Shown piece by piece: positions 46,012-54,691 of a DNA stretch of 64,000 nt. Under the pieces are notes generated by a model that was given only the letters and a program-made list of their open reading frames with translations, was not told the origin of the DNA and searched no databases. How positions within the stretch are numbered: the stretch's first letter is position 1; each line of letters opens with the position of its first letter. Position numbers and translations under genes: made by a program. The stretch comes from Mesobacillus harenae (GTDB lineage Bacteria; Bacillota; Bacilli; Bacillales; Cytobacillaceae), in the NCBI RefSeq assembly GCF_013343715.1, contig NZ_JABUNR010000006.1, forward strand, positions 62,001 to 126,000, in the 5' to 3' direction.

Positions 46012-47001
46012 ATGGAACCGATAAACAAATTAACTGCTGCTGAAATCACAAACTTATGGAACTCTTATTTAACCAATACGATGACATTTTGGGTCACACA
46101 ATATTTTATCGCTAAAACACAGGACAAAGAATTACACGCAATTTTAGAATATGCCGAAGAAATAGCCTCAATTGAAGTGGATAAATCGGAAAGCTTTTTA
46201 GTGAAAGCAAATCAACCTCTCCCGCAAAAATTCGGTAAAACTGATGTGGATTTGAATGCTCCAGCTATTTGTACAGATAATTTTACAGCCATCATTAAAT
46301 ACCAGTTATGCCAGGCTGCTCATATTGTTTATTCCCTGTCGCTAAGCACCTCAACACGTAAGGATATCCGTGAATTTTATCAGGAATGCTTGAAAAACTC
46401 AGCCGAGCTTTTCAATCGGTTAGCAGACTTTCTTATCAAAAAAGGGCTCCATCAGCCTCCAATTTATATCTCAACTCCTAATATTGCTGAAAAAGTCAGT
46501 GACCAACACTTTTTAGATGGCTGGTTTGGTGAACGCCGGTCGGTTAATTCTGCGGAAATTACCCAACTTGAATACAATTTCAGAGCGACAGAATTCCATA
46601 AAACCTTTCTTAAAAGCTTGGCAAAAGTTACCCCATCAAAAGATATACAGAAGCATTTTCATCGTGGAGCTGACATTCTTGAAAAGCACTTAGACATTTT
46701 CCAGTCTATTCTTACGGAAAACGGACTGCCAAGACTGCCTACATGGGAGAGCGAACTCACCAATACTAAGGTGACTCCATTTTCAGAAAGGTTAATGTTA
46801 TACAAAATGACTTTATTAGCTTCCGAAGCATCCGGTAGATATGGAACTTCGCTTTCCTCAGTTCAAAGGAGAGACTTAGGGGGACATTATACACGCCTAA
46901 TCGCCGAAGTTTTAAAATATGGAGAAGACAGTGCCAATCTTATGATCAAGCACGGTTTCATGGACCATCTTCCTTTAGCCAAAAACAATAACTCATCCTA
47001 A
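46012..47001 (+). CDS. DUF3231 family protein
   Basis: 329 residues made of two similar helical ferritin-like halves, each with TEIxNLW or ITQLEYNF starts and long helices (FAIAKTQDKEL-type in the first, EFHKTFLKSLAKVTPSKDIQKHF in the second). DUF3231 proteins are common in sporulating Bacilli, related to the spore coat protein CotF, and of unknown function. ATG at 46012 is chosen over an in-frame ATG at 45952 because GGAGG lies just upstream of it. Single-gene unit. Confidence 0.8.
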   Translation: MEPINKLTAAEITNLWNSYLTNTMTFWVTQYFIAKTQDKELHAILEYAEEIASIEVDKSESFLVKANQPLPQKFGKTDVDLNAPAICTDNFTAIIKYQLCQAAHIVYSLSLSTSTRKDIREFYQECLKNSAELFNRLADFLIKKGLHQPPIYISTPNIAEKVSDQHFLDGWFGERRSVNSAEITQLEYNFRATEFHKTFLKSLAKVTPSKDIQKHFHRGADILEKHLDIFQSILTENGLPRLPTWESELTNTKVTPFSERLMLYKMTLLASEASGRYGTSLSSVQRRDLGGHYTRLIAEVLKYGEDSANLMIKHGFMDHLPLAKNNNSS

Positions 47002-47147
47002 TTGAAAAGGAGACTGAAATCATTTTACCTGCTACATTACTTCCGTTTGAGGTAATGCATTTTTTGTTTTTTAGAGAGTGGAAAGGATATTGGTTTGTTT
47101 ACAACGAATTTAAGGTATGGCTTAGGTTAATGAAGGGAGGACAATTC

Positions 47148-47903
47148 ATGCTAGCGTACTATAGTAAGCTTTCTTCTGAAGTATATGATTTAGATAAGTT
47201 CATTGGCCGTTCTTTTGGAGATGTGGAGTTTTATCAGGAAAGGCTCTCTTCTTGTACTGGAAGTATACTAGAACCAGGAACGGGAACTGGACGTATGCTT
47301 ATTCCACTCTTAGAAAAAGGCTTAAAAGTGGAAGGGATCGATGCTTCAACAGAAATGCTGACAATATGCCGTAGGAACTGTGAAAAAAGAGGGCTTCTCC
47401 CAATTTTATTCGAAGGAAAGATGGAGTCATTTGTCTTAGATAAAGAATATGAGGCTATTATCATTCCAGCTGGTTCCTTTTTGATGCTGCATAGACGAGA
47501 AGACTCTATAAGAGCGTTAAAGAACTTCCATAAGCATCTTGGTAAACGAGGAAAATTAATAATTGATACGTTTTTACCAACTGATTTTACGACAGGTATA
47601 GTATCAACTAGATCATGGGAATGTGAGAATGGTGACACTATCACATTAGAAAACAAAACGGTCAAGGTTGATTATATCAACCAGTACACCCTATCTCATG
47701 GGCGCTATGAAAAATGGCGAAATGGACAATTAATTCAAACAGAATTAGAAGAGTTCCCCCTTCGATGGTATGGTGTTGAAGAATTAAAAATGCTTCTTGA
47801 GCAAACTGGATACTCAGATGTCCTCATTTCAGCTGACTACAAATATGGAAAATACCCGACTGGTTCAAATCAAGTAATTACTTTCGAGGCCAATCGCAGG
47901 TAA
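47148..47903 (+). CDS. class I SAM-dependent methyltransferase
   Basis: 251 residues from the ATG at 47148 (AAGGGAGG upstream); a longer in-frame start at 47055 lacks support. The SAM-binding motif ILEPGTGTGRMLIPLLEKG is near residue 42, VEGIDASTEMLTICRR near residue 62, IIIPAGSFLMLHRRED near residue 105 and KHLGKRGKLIIDTFLP near residue 130. The remaining C-terminal strands are typical of bacterial small-molecule methyltransferases. Substrate unknown. Confidence 0.8.
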   Translation: MLAYYSKLSSEVYDLDKFIGRSFGDVEFYQERLSSCTGSILEPGTGTGRMLIPLLEKGLKVEGIDASTEMLTICRRNCEKRGLLPILFEGKMESFVLDKEYEAIIIPAGSFLMLHRREDSIRALKNFHKHLGKRGKLIIDTFLPTDFTTGIVSTRSWECENGDTITLENKTVKVDYINQYTLSHGRYEKWRNGQLIQTELEEFPLRWYGVEELKMLLEQTGYSDVLISADYKYGKYPTGSNQVITFEANRR

Positions 47904-47995
47904 AACCACCATTTATTTTACATAATAACACTGGTCAAAAGGCGAATAAAAAGCTGACTGGAATCGAATGCTATTACCCTAGAGGAGGGTATTGC

Positions 47996-49369
47996 ATGCA
48001 ATTTTTTATTCCTGTTTCCGGCAATTCAAAAAAAGGGAAAGGCAGCGGTAAAGGGACTTTAAAATGGTGGCAATTGTCGTTAATTGGTGTGGGCTGTACC
48101 ATCGGAACAGGATTTTTTCTTGGATCAGCCATCGGCATTAAAATAACTGGGCCATCGATTGTTTTTTCCTTTATGCTGGCAGCTTTCGGCACCTATATTG
48201 TTTATAACTTACTGGCTAAAATGACGGCCGAAGATCCTCAGGATGGTTCCTTTTGTTACTATGCAGAAAAGGCCTACGGAAAATGGGCAGGCTTTAGTGC
48301 CGGCTGGAATTATTGGAGTTCAAATATCCTCATTATGGGGAGCCAGCTAACAGCTTTATCGATATTATCAAGGTTTTGGTTACCAAATGTTCCTCTGTGG
48401 CTGTTTGCAGCCGGGTATGCAATCCTCTCAATTCTCGTTGTGTTAACGGGAAATAAAGGCTTTGATAAGGTTGAAAATGTTTTGGCCATCATCAAAACAT
48501 CAGCCATCGTCATGTTCATCATCCTTGCTGCAGCAGCAATTTTTGGAATGGTAGGTGGAGATGCTCAGCATGCCGGAATACCAGATTCAGCTAATCAGCT
48601 GTTTCCAGAGGGGTTAAGGGGCTTTTGGTCTTCCTTGATTTATGCCTATTATGCATATGGTGGGATTGAAGTTATCGGATTGATGGCGACTAGGCTTAAA
48701 AAGAAAGAAGACGCTCCCAAAGCGGGAGTAATTATGCTAATTGTCCTTGTTGTCATTTATGTCATTTCACTTGGGCTAGCCGTTTTCATGGCTCAGCATG
48801 GTGCCTTTCATGAAAAAGAAAGTCCTTTTGTTACGGCGCTAGGCCAGTATGATCTCGCATTTTTCCCTCATGTATTTAATGGTGCGATCATTGTTGCTGG
48901 TTTCTCGACCATGACGGCTGCCCTGTTTGGAGTAACAGCTCTTTTGGCTACTCTGGCAGAGGACGGGAACGCCCCCGCCTTGTTTTCAAAAAAACTGAAA
49001 AAGTTCCATCACCTGCCTCTCCCATCATTAGGATTGGCAACAGCAGGACTGTTAGTTTCGATCATCACTGCCTTACTTTTGCCAGGGAAGATTTATGAAT
49101 ATATTACAACAGCGGCTGGTATCCTAATTTTGTTCAATTGGGCTTTCATTATCTTATCGTCACTACGGATTTTGGAAACGAAGGTGATGGGGAAAGTAAT
49201 GGCTTTTATAGGCCTGGCGCTAATTGTCGCTGCAGTTAGCGGAACCCTCGCAGAAAAAACCATTCGCTTTGGCTTTTTTGTCAGTTTAATGTTTGTAGGT
49301 ATCATTGGAATTGTTGCAGTAATTATGCAGAAGAAGGTATGGGAGAAAGAAAATCATTCGGCAGATTAG
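47996..49369 (+). CDS. APC superfamily amino acid permease
   Basis: 457 residues, about 12 membrane helices. LSLIGVGCTIGTGFFLGSAIGIKITGPS at residues ~28-55 is the conserved first helix with the GxGxxxGTGF unwound segment that binds the amino acid. YYAYGGIEVIGLMATRLKKKEDAPKA near residue 220 matches helix 6 and the following loop of the AAT family. Likely an H+-coupled importer for one of the small or aromatic amino acids. AGAGGAGGG precedes the ATG. Confidence 0.85.
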   Translation: MQFFIPVSGNSKKGKGSGKGTLKWWQLSLIGVGCTIGTGFFLGSAIGIKITGPSIVFSFMLAAFGTYIVYNLLAKMTAEDPQDGSFCYYAEKAYGKWAGFSAGWNYWSSNILIMGSQLTALSILSRFWLPNVPLWLFAAGYAILSILVVLTGNKGFDKVENVLAIIKTSAIVMFIILAAAAIFGMVGGDAQHAGIPDSANQLFPEGLRGFWSSLIYAYYAYGGIEVIGLMATRLKKKEDAPKAGVIMLIVLVVIYVISLGLAVFMAQHGAFHEKESPFVTALGQYDLAFFPHVFNGAIIVAGFSTMTAALFGVTALLATLAEDGNAPALFSKKLKKFHHLPLPSLGLATAGLLVSIITALLLPGKIYEYITTAAGILILFNWAFIILSSLRILETKVMGKVMAFIGLALIVAAVSGTLAEKTIRFGFFVSLMFVGIIGIVAVIMQKKVWEKENHSAD

Positions 49370-49411
49370 CAGGCTGGAAGGAGCATTCCACAGTTTGCTT
49401 TGTTTTAAATT

Positions 49412-49445
49412 AAGGCTGTCCTCTATAAGGGCAGCCTGTTTATTA
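49412..49445 (+). terminator. probable terminator of the permease gene
   Basis: AGGCTGtCC tctata aGGgCAGCCT followed by GTTTATT. Confidence 0.55.
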
Positions 49446-49607
49446 TGGGAAGGGTTTTTTATGGAAATGGCGAAATATGAAGAATCGAGGGCATGTCATA
49501 AATTTAAAGGATATTAATACATATTATTAATGCTGCAGCTTAGAAGTTTTCCATTAATGAAAAGGCACTTATGGACCGGAAAATTTATTATGAAAGGAAC
49601 ACGGCAA

Positions 49608-49916
49608 ATGGACCTCGTTATTTTATTCTTGTTTCTTATCCTCGTTACTTCTCTTAATATCATAATTTATATTCTTCACAAACATAAAAAGGTAAACCTT
49701 GTGACTTCCGGAATTATTATGATCTTTCTAGCGCCTATTTTTGGGTTTTCATCCGGGTCAGCTTTTCTGCACTTTTATGAATGGAGTGAAGGGGGAACCG
49801 GAGAGGGGGCAGGCATCGGCGGTGCTGTTATCGGTTTGCTTACGTTTTTAAACGGGCTTTTCATATTAGGCACAGGGCTGATTAAGTGGACGTTAACTTT
49901 TATCAAAAGAAAGTAA
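49608..49916 (+). CDS. hypothetical small membrane protein
   Basis: 102 residues from the ATG at 49608 (AAAGGA 9 nt upstream). Three hydrophobic helices: LVILFLFLILVTSLNIIIYIL, LVTSGIIMIFLAPIFGFSSG and IGGAVIGLLTFLNGLFILGTGL, with a glycine-rich connecting loop. No family recognised. Earlier in-frame starts at 49530 and 49590 would add an unlikely hydrophilic extension. Confidence 0.6.
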   Translation: MDLVILFLFLILVTSLNIIIYILHKHKKVNLVTSGIIMIFLAPIFGFSSGSAFLHFYEWSEGGTGEGAGIGGAVIGLLTFLNGLFILGTGLIKWTLTFIKRK

Positions 49917-50074
49917 TCGGCCTTACGCACGTACTCACCTAAACTTTATTCATTGATTATGCCTCACTGATGCTTTTCGGCAGTCTATTCAGCTGATTCG
50001 CGGTGAAAGTCCAATCATAATGACTGAAGCTTGTATAAGATAAAGAGAAGTCTTAAATATGGAGGTGTATATAG

Positions 50075-50191
50075 ATGAGTGGATATGGAGGATTCGCAGG
50101 TGGAGGCTTTGCGTTGATTGTCGTCCTATTTATCTTGTTGATCATCGTTGGTGCCGGTGGCTTTTCAGGCGGAGGATACGGTGGTTACTAG
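50075..50191 (+). CDS. YjcZ family sporulation protein
   Basis: 38 residues: glycine/tyrosine-rich ends (SGYGGFAGGGF and GGYGGY) around one membrane helix (ALIVVLFILLIIVGAG). This is the signature of the YjcZ family of tiny, often multicopy, sporulation-associated membrane proteins of Bacillus. GGAGGTG lies ~8 nt before the ATG. Short length keeps it out of standard calls. Confidence 0.85.
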   Translation: MSGYGGFAGGGFALIVVLFILLIIVGAGGFSGGGYGGY

Positions 50192-50230
50192 TCATTAAAA
50201 GTTAACACAGAACGGGCCCTTTAGGGGTTG

Positions 50231-50272
50231 CAGCTTGCCGGGACCTCTGGTTCTGGTAAGCTTTTTATTTTT
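50231..50272 (+). terminator. probable terminator after the YjcZ gene
   Basis: AGCTTGCC ... GGTAAGCT imperfect arms followed by TTTTATTTTT. Confidence 0.6.
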
Positions 50273-50458
50273 CGGGGTTGCTTATGTTAGAAATAGGCTA
50301 TAACTTGATATGAGCAGGCACTTAAGGACTTAACCAAATTCTGATGAACCCCCTAATTGCAGAGTATCTTTTAAAGTTAGAAGCTCAGTTTGCTAAGTTT
50401 AGATTAGGAAGGAATAGGGCAATTAACCTAGACGTCAGGAATTTCATGGAGGTAAATC

Positions 50459-51748
50459 GTGTTTAATCGTGTGTTTCTTCGTATAAAAAATAGTATATGG
50501 CTTATGCCCGCTCTTTTATCTTTGACAGCCTTTTTACTGGCTGTTGCTGTGGTTTGGCTTGATATTTATTATCTTGAAGAAGCATCATCTGTTTTTCCCT
50601 CTATTTTTTTAGTTAGTGTTGACTTGGCCCAGACGATTTTAGGGACAATTGCTGGTTCGTTGCTGACCATGACTACGATTACCTTTTCAATTATTATGGT
50701 AGTTTTAACAACCTACTCGTCACAATTCTCACCTAGGACGCTTCAGAACTTTATTAAGGACCATGTAACCATGCGTGTGCTAGGTATTTTTATAGGGGGA
50801 TTTGTTTATTCAATTTTCTCCCTTCTGTTTATGAGAGAACGATCGGTTGATAATCACGTAGGAGCTGCATCAGTCGGAGTGCTCATTGCTTTTATTTGCG
50901 TGGCTATTTTCGCTTATTTTATTCACCATGTTGCATCTTCTGTCCAAGTGAGCATGCTAATTGAACGTCTAGCTAAAGACTCACTGGAAACTATAAATAA
51001 GAGAGCCGACCATATAAAAGAGAACGAGCATATTTCTCTCTTGCATGTTCCACCGGTACCTCCAATCAACCTATCAAAAAACACAAATATAAGAAGCGAG
51101 CAATTTGGATATATTCAGCTTATAAATGAGAAAAAACTATTTCAAAAGGCCAATGAGCAAGAGTGTTACATAGAAATATCTAAAAAAATTGGTGATTTCA
51201 CATTAGAAAGCAAACCTGTCATGACTGTTTTTTACGGTGACCAATCTGAAGCAAAGCTTGATGGTCAGGATTTAACAATCGGAAAAGAACGGACAACCAT
51301 GCAGGATACGGAATTTGGCCTCCAAAAAATCACAGAGGTAGCGTTAAGAGCTGTTTCTCCGGGGATAAACGATCCCAATACGGCAATCCAATGTATTCGT
51401 CATCTCGGTTTATGTTTAAGAGCCGCTTCCGAAATTGATGGGTCTTATCTTGTTTATTACGACAAACTTGATCGTCCAGCAGTATCTATACCTCAGAGGC
51501 CGTTTGAAGACTTACTAAGATCTTCATTTTATCAAATTGCCCATTATGGAAAAAATGATATTTCCGTTATTACAGCTATTTTTGATGCGTTGTATGACAT
51601 TGCAGAGGATCATTCAGTCTCGATTAAAGAGAAGACGGTTAAATTTAGTGATTACTTAGTTGAGAAAATTGATCCTGGCTCTTTTACTAAGCTGGACAAA
51701 GAAATTATTAAAAATAAGAAAAGCCGTTTGGATGAATTATTAGAGTAA
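50459..51748 (+). CDS. DUF2254 family membrane protein
   Basis: 429 residues with four N-terminal membrane helices (up to ~residue 170), then a soluble domain. TIAGSLLTMTTITFSIIMVVLTTYSSQFSPR near residue 65 and ALRAVSPGINDPNTAIQCI near residue 298 are conserved in DUF2254 proteins. They are predicted membrane proteins of unknown role, sometimes likened to small-conductance channels. GTG start with TGGAGG 6 nt upstream. Strong terminator follows. Confidence 0.85.
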   Translation: MFNRVFLRIKNSIWLMPALLSLTAFLLAVAVVWLDIYYLEEASSVFPSIFLVSVDLAQTILGTIAGSLLTMTTITFSIIMVVLTTYSSQFSPRTLQNFIKDHVTMRVLGIFIGGFVYSIFSLLFMRERSVDNHVGAASVGVLIAFICVAIFAYFIHHVASSVQVSMLIERLAKDSLETINKRADHIKENEHISLLHVPPVPPINLSKNTNIRSEQFGYIQLINEKKLFQKANEQECYIEISKKIGDFTLESKPVMTVFYGDQSEAKLDGQDLTIGKERTTMQDTEFGLQKITEVALRAVSPGINDPNTAIQCIRHLGLCLRAASEIDGSYLVYYDKLDRPAVSIPQRPFEDLLRSSFYQIAHYGKNDISVITAIFDALYDIAEDHSVSIKEKTVKFSDYLVEKIDPGSFTKLDKEIIKNKKSRLDELLE

Positions 51749-51751
51749 TAA

Positions 51752-51787
51752 AAAGGATTCCGGTAAAGCTGCCGGAATCCTTTTTCA
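51752..51787 (+). terminator. intrinsic terminator of the DUF2254 gene
   Basis: AAGGATTCCGG taaagct CCGGAATCCTT-type stem followed by TTTTC. Confidence 0.9.
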
Positions 51788-51837
51788 TGTTTAGAAATAG
51801 GTAAAATATGTTAAGTTAAAGAGGAAGGGGTGGAAAT

Positions 51838-52044
51838 ATGTATTTGCTTTTATCAATCGTTCTAAGCACACTATTAGGCTATGTTTTGCTAATGGCTGGC
51901 CCGCTGTTTGGAGGATTGCTTGCATTTGGAATTATTGCAGGCTGTCTATTCAGAGGATTGTATTTACTTACCAACATACATAATAGGCTATCAGCAACTT
52001 TCCCAAAAAAAGATCGGGCAAAGGAGGTTAACAAGCTTATCTGA
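51838..52044 (+). CDS. small hypothetical membrane protein
   Basis: 68 residues with two hydrophobic helices (LLSIVLSTLLGYVLLMAG and GLLAFGIIAGCLFRGLYLL) and a basic C-terminus. AGGAAGGGG precedes the ATG. No family recognised; unknown function. Confidence 0.6.
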   Translation: MYLLLSIVLSTLLGYVLLMAGPLFGGLLAFGIIAGCLFRGLYLLTNIHNRLSATFPKKDRAKEVNKLI

Positions 52045-52083
52045 AGGAACAAACATCCCAAACCAATTCGAAATAGTGCTTAA

Positions 52084-52257
52084 TCAGTTTTTATCGAGGT
52101 CATCGTCAAGAAAAGAAGGATTCTTTATATCCTTTATCCCGAGCTCTTGTTTAATCATTGCTAAGTCTTTTAAGATTAACTGTGTATTCAGCCAAGCTGC
52201 AATCACAGCGAATACGACTAGCACTAACACAATGGCCATTATAATTGTACTAAGCAT
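52084..52257 (-). CDS. small membrane protein with charged tail
   Basis: 57 residues: N-terminal helix (TIIMAIVLVLVVFAVIAAW), then TQLILKDLAMIKQELGI and an acidic end (FLDDDLDKN). GAGGTGAT lies just before the ATG on the minus strand, the same leader as the 54-residue gene at 27810-27974, so both belong to one class of tiny Bacillus membrane proteins. Unknown function. Confidence 0.55.
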   Translation of the reverse strand: MLSTIIMAIVLVLVVFAVIAAWLNTQLILKDLAMIKQELGIKDIKNPSFLDDDLDKN

Positions 52258-52511
52258 GGTATCACCTCAGAAAATGTCTATTAGACTATATTTTACCATA
52301 AAGAGTTAAATGGGGGGAGAACAGGTTGTTATGAGGAGTCCAAAAAAGAAGCTAGTTATTCTAGTGGATCGATTGTGTAAAAGATATTCTGTTAAACGTA
52401 CAGCCTGGGGATTAGTAGGATTGTTTCCATCAGTTTCAGTCTTGCACTTGCCCTTTTCACTTGTGGATTTTCAATGGCTCGTATAAACTTATGGGGAGGG
52501 AGTGATCGACA

Positions 52512-53300
52512 ATGGAACAAACAGCCCCGCAAGAGTCTATTGAGGCAATCATCGAAAGAGAAAAGATCTACAGTCAAATTATTGAAGAATCAATTGAAAT
52601 CATTATTATACATGCTGACCATAAAGTACTATATATTAACGAATCTGGTGCACGTTTTTTGGGAGGGACCAAGGAAGAGATTATTGGTGCGAACGTGCTC
52701 GATATAATACAGGAGGACCATAAAGAGGCAATAAGACAAAGAATTAAAAAGGTGATGGAAGAAAATAAACAAGCTGAACTTATTGAGCAAACCATGCTTA
52801 GACTGGATGGTTCACCATTCGATACGGAAGTTAACTGTAAACCGACTATCTTTGGCAACAAACCAGCAATTCAATCTGTATTAAGAGATGTTACTGAACG
52901 AAGAGAAGCTGAAAAAAAACATAAGGAACTGCTAAAACAAATAAATGACGTTTCTGCACCAATCGTGCCCGCATTAGACGGAGTTTACATTTTACCGCTT
53001 GTCGGATCAATTGATTCTGACAGGGCCAAACAGCTTTTGGACAGCATTCCTTCAAAAATTCAGAAACTGCATGTTCAACATTTAATTATCGACTTTTCTG
53101 GTGTTTATAATTTTGATGCATTAGTAGCTGATTATTTACTGAAAATGAGCACTGTTATGAGTTTGCTTGGTGTCAAATCTATTTTAACAGGCTTGCGGCC
53201 AGAACTTGCTCAGACCGTTACAGATCTCGGAGTGGATCTATCCTCTGTGAAAAAAATGGCAACCGTACAGCAAGCGATCAAACAGTTAAGTTTAAAGTGA
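52512..53300 (+). CDS. PAS-STAS domain protein (RsbR-like)
   Basis: 262 residues. PAS domain at ~15-130 (IEIIIIHADHKVLYINESGA, GANVLDIIQEDHKEAI, SVLRDVTERREAEKKHKELL) joined to a STAS domain at ~145-262 (LVGSIDSDRAKQLLDSI, LIIDFSGVYNFDALVADYLLK). RsbR paralogues of the stressosome sense stress through the N-terminal domain and relay it by STAS phosphorylation. The usual Thr of the (V)VDT phosphosite is Ala here (NFDALVAD); Ser in DFSG remains. The N-terminal sensor is PAS instead of the globin-like fold of classic RsbR. GGGAGGGAG precedes the ATG. Confidence 0.8.
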   Translation: MEQTAPQESIEAIIEREKIYSQIIEESIEIIIIHADHKVLYINESGARFLGGTKEEIIGANVLDIIQEDHKEAIRQRIKKVMEENKQAELIEQTMLRLDGSPFDTEVNCKPTIFGNKPAIQSVLRDVTERREAEKKHKELLKQINDVSAPIVPALDGVYILPLVGSIDSDRAKQLLDSIPSKIQKLHVQHLIIDFSGVYNFDALVADYLLKMSTVMSLLGVKSILTGLRPELAQTVTDLGVDLSSVKKMATVQQAIKQLSLK

Positions 53301-53321
53301 TTATGTAAATTAAACAAGAAA

Positions 53322-53362
53322 AAAACTGCTGGAGGATAATGACCTTCTCAAGCAGTTTTTGC
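53322..53362 (+). terminator. intrinsic terminator of the PAS-STAS gene
   Basis: AAAAACTGCT ... AGCAGTTTTT arms around a 20-nt loop. Confidence 0.75.
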
Positions 53363-53390
53363 CTTTGTAGTTTAGAATAATTATCGTCTT

Positions 53391-53505
53391 GGAATATACG
53401 TGTTTTTTTTGGAATATATTCGATTTTTTTGGAATATATTCGATTTTTTTGGAATATATTCGATTTTTTTGGAATATATCTGTTTTTTTGGGAATATATT
53501 TGCTC
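53391..53505 (+). repeat. 20-nt tandem repeat array (GGAATATATTCGATTTTTTT)
   Basis: GGAATATA begins at 53391, 53411, 53431, 53451, 53471 and 53491, an exact 20-nt period; the three middle units are identical, the outer ones vary. The unit is the reverse complement of the repeat at 17000-17065. It is open in two minus-strand frames, but these encode only a low-complexity periodic peptide. Confidence 0.9.
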
Positions 53506-53610
53506 AAAAAGAATCCTAAGCTGAAAAACCAACTTGAATATGAAAGATTCACCTAAGTTAGAGCTGGTTTGTAAGTAAACTTAGCGGAAATTAGTGAAAA
53601 AAGTAGCTAA

Positions 53611-53638
53611 CCGGGCAATTTTTGCCCGGTTTTTCTAT
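53611..53638 (+). terminator. hairpin terminator near the gltC 3' end
   Basis: CCGGGCAA ttt TTGCCCGG followed by TTTTTCT on the plus strand; symmetric enough to stop gltC transcripts as well. Confidence 0.7.
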
Positions 53639-53651
53639 TTTTAAGTTTGCT

Positions 53652-54554
53652 TTACTGATATCGCTCAAGCACGGAAAAGAACTCTTTTACAAATAGATAA
53701 AACACTTTTTCTGATGGTGCAAGATCGCGGTTTTTTGGGGTAATAATCCCAACAGTCCTTCTTACCATTTGATTTTCGAGCTGAACTCTTGTTGTAAATC
53801 TTGGCGAAGAATCATAGAATGTGCTTTCCGGCAGCAGGCTGACCCCAATTCCAGCTGAAACCAAGCCTTTAATCGCATCCATATCTTCACCCTCTGAGGT
53901 TATCTTTGGAGAGAAGCCCGATTGCTTGCAGGCATCAATGGCCATCTCCCTTAAAACATATCCACGCGGGAACAGGACAAAGTCATCTTCTCTCAATTCG
54001 CCAAGGGATACACTTTTCCGGCTGGCGAGTGGGTGGGTGCTCGGCAGCAAGGCCGAAATGCTTTCGGTAAATAGGATATGCGTATTAAGCTCAGGATCCT
54101 TCGCAGGCACTGGGCCAATGAAGGCTAAATCAATATCGCCGTTTTTGACAGAATCAATTAAGCTAGTATAAGAACCTTGGCGCAGATGAAATGCCACCTT
54201 TGGCTGCTTTGTTTTAAATGCTGAAACAACCGTAGGAAGCAAATAGCTTGCCAGACTGGTTGGATAACCGATTTTAATTGTCCCTTTTTCAGGATCAAGA
54301 TACTCGTCTATTTTCTCTTTTGCATATTCAAGATTTTTCATGGCTTTTTTTATATGATATAAAAACACTTCACCGATTGCAGTCAACTTTACATTTCTGC
54401 CGACTCTTTCAAACAGCACAACCCCGAGCTCTGCTTCCAATTTGGAGATCTGCAGGCTTACGGCTGACTGGGCTACGTGAAGATGTTCAGCAGCCTCAGT
54501 AACATGTTCCCGCTCGGCAACCTCTATAAAATAACGTAGCTGACGAAGCTCCAT
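53652..54554 (-). CDS. gltC: LysR-type activator of glutamate synthase, GltC
   Basis: 300 residues. MELRQLRYFIEVAEREHVTEA at the N-terminus, HVAQSAVSLQISKLEAELGV HTH, then GTIKIGYPTSLASYLLPTVV near residue 92, LLPSTHPLASRK, RGYVLREMAIDACKQSGF and GEDMDAIKGLVSAGIGVSLLPEST. These follow B. subtilis GltC almost segment by segment. It activates gltAB when glutamate is needed and represses its own gene; 2-oxoglutarate and glutamate act as effectors. Divergent to gltA with a 137-base shared control region. Confidence 0.94.
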   Translation of the reverse strand: MELRQLRYFIEVAEREHVTEAAEHLHVAQSAVSLQISKLEAELGVVLFERVGRNVKLTAIGEVFLYHIKKAMKNLEYAKEKIDEYLDPEKGTIKIGYPTSLASYLLPTVVSAFKTKQPKVAFHLRQGSYTSLIDSVKNGDIDLAFIGPVPAKDPELNTHILFTESISALLPSTHPLASRKSVSLGELREDDFVLFPRGYVLREMAIDACKQSGFSPKITSEGEDMDAIKGLVSAGIGVSLLPESTFYDSSPRFTTRVQLENQMVRRTVGIITPKNRDLAPSEKVFYLFVKEFFSVLERYQ

Positions 54555-54577
54555 TTTATCACTCCTTTTACCAACTC

Positions 54578-54592
54578 ATCTCAAAAAGAGAT
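54578..54592. promoter_or_regulatory. GltC-type LysR binding dyad in the gltC/gltA intergenic region
   Basis: ATCTCAAAAAGAGAT is a perfect dyad with the T-N11-A form of LysR sites. Further half-sites ATCTAAA occur at 54600 and 54634 nearer gltA. Position between the divergent genes fits the GltC boxes of B. subtilis gltA. Confidence 0.65.
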
Positions 54593-54691
54593 TGTTTTAA
54601 TCTAAATTATATATTGTTTGTATTGATTTTTGTATCTAAAATAAGAATACATGGAAATTTGTCTGAATTTTTGTAAAGAAGGTGAGCTAGT

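Noticed and set aside
52331-52486. 51-codon frame upstream of the PAS-STAS gene
   Set aside because: Weak ribosome binding site and unconvincing composition; the +1 frame contains a hydrophobic stretch, so it may be decayed sequence.
53278-53552. Minus-strand frames of 80-84 codons across the 20-nt array
   Set aside because: The peptides are periodic low-complexity (repeated IPKK/YSKK units) produced by the tandem DNA repeat and the frames run into the PAS-STAS gene end.
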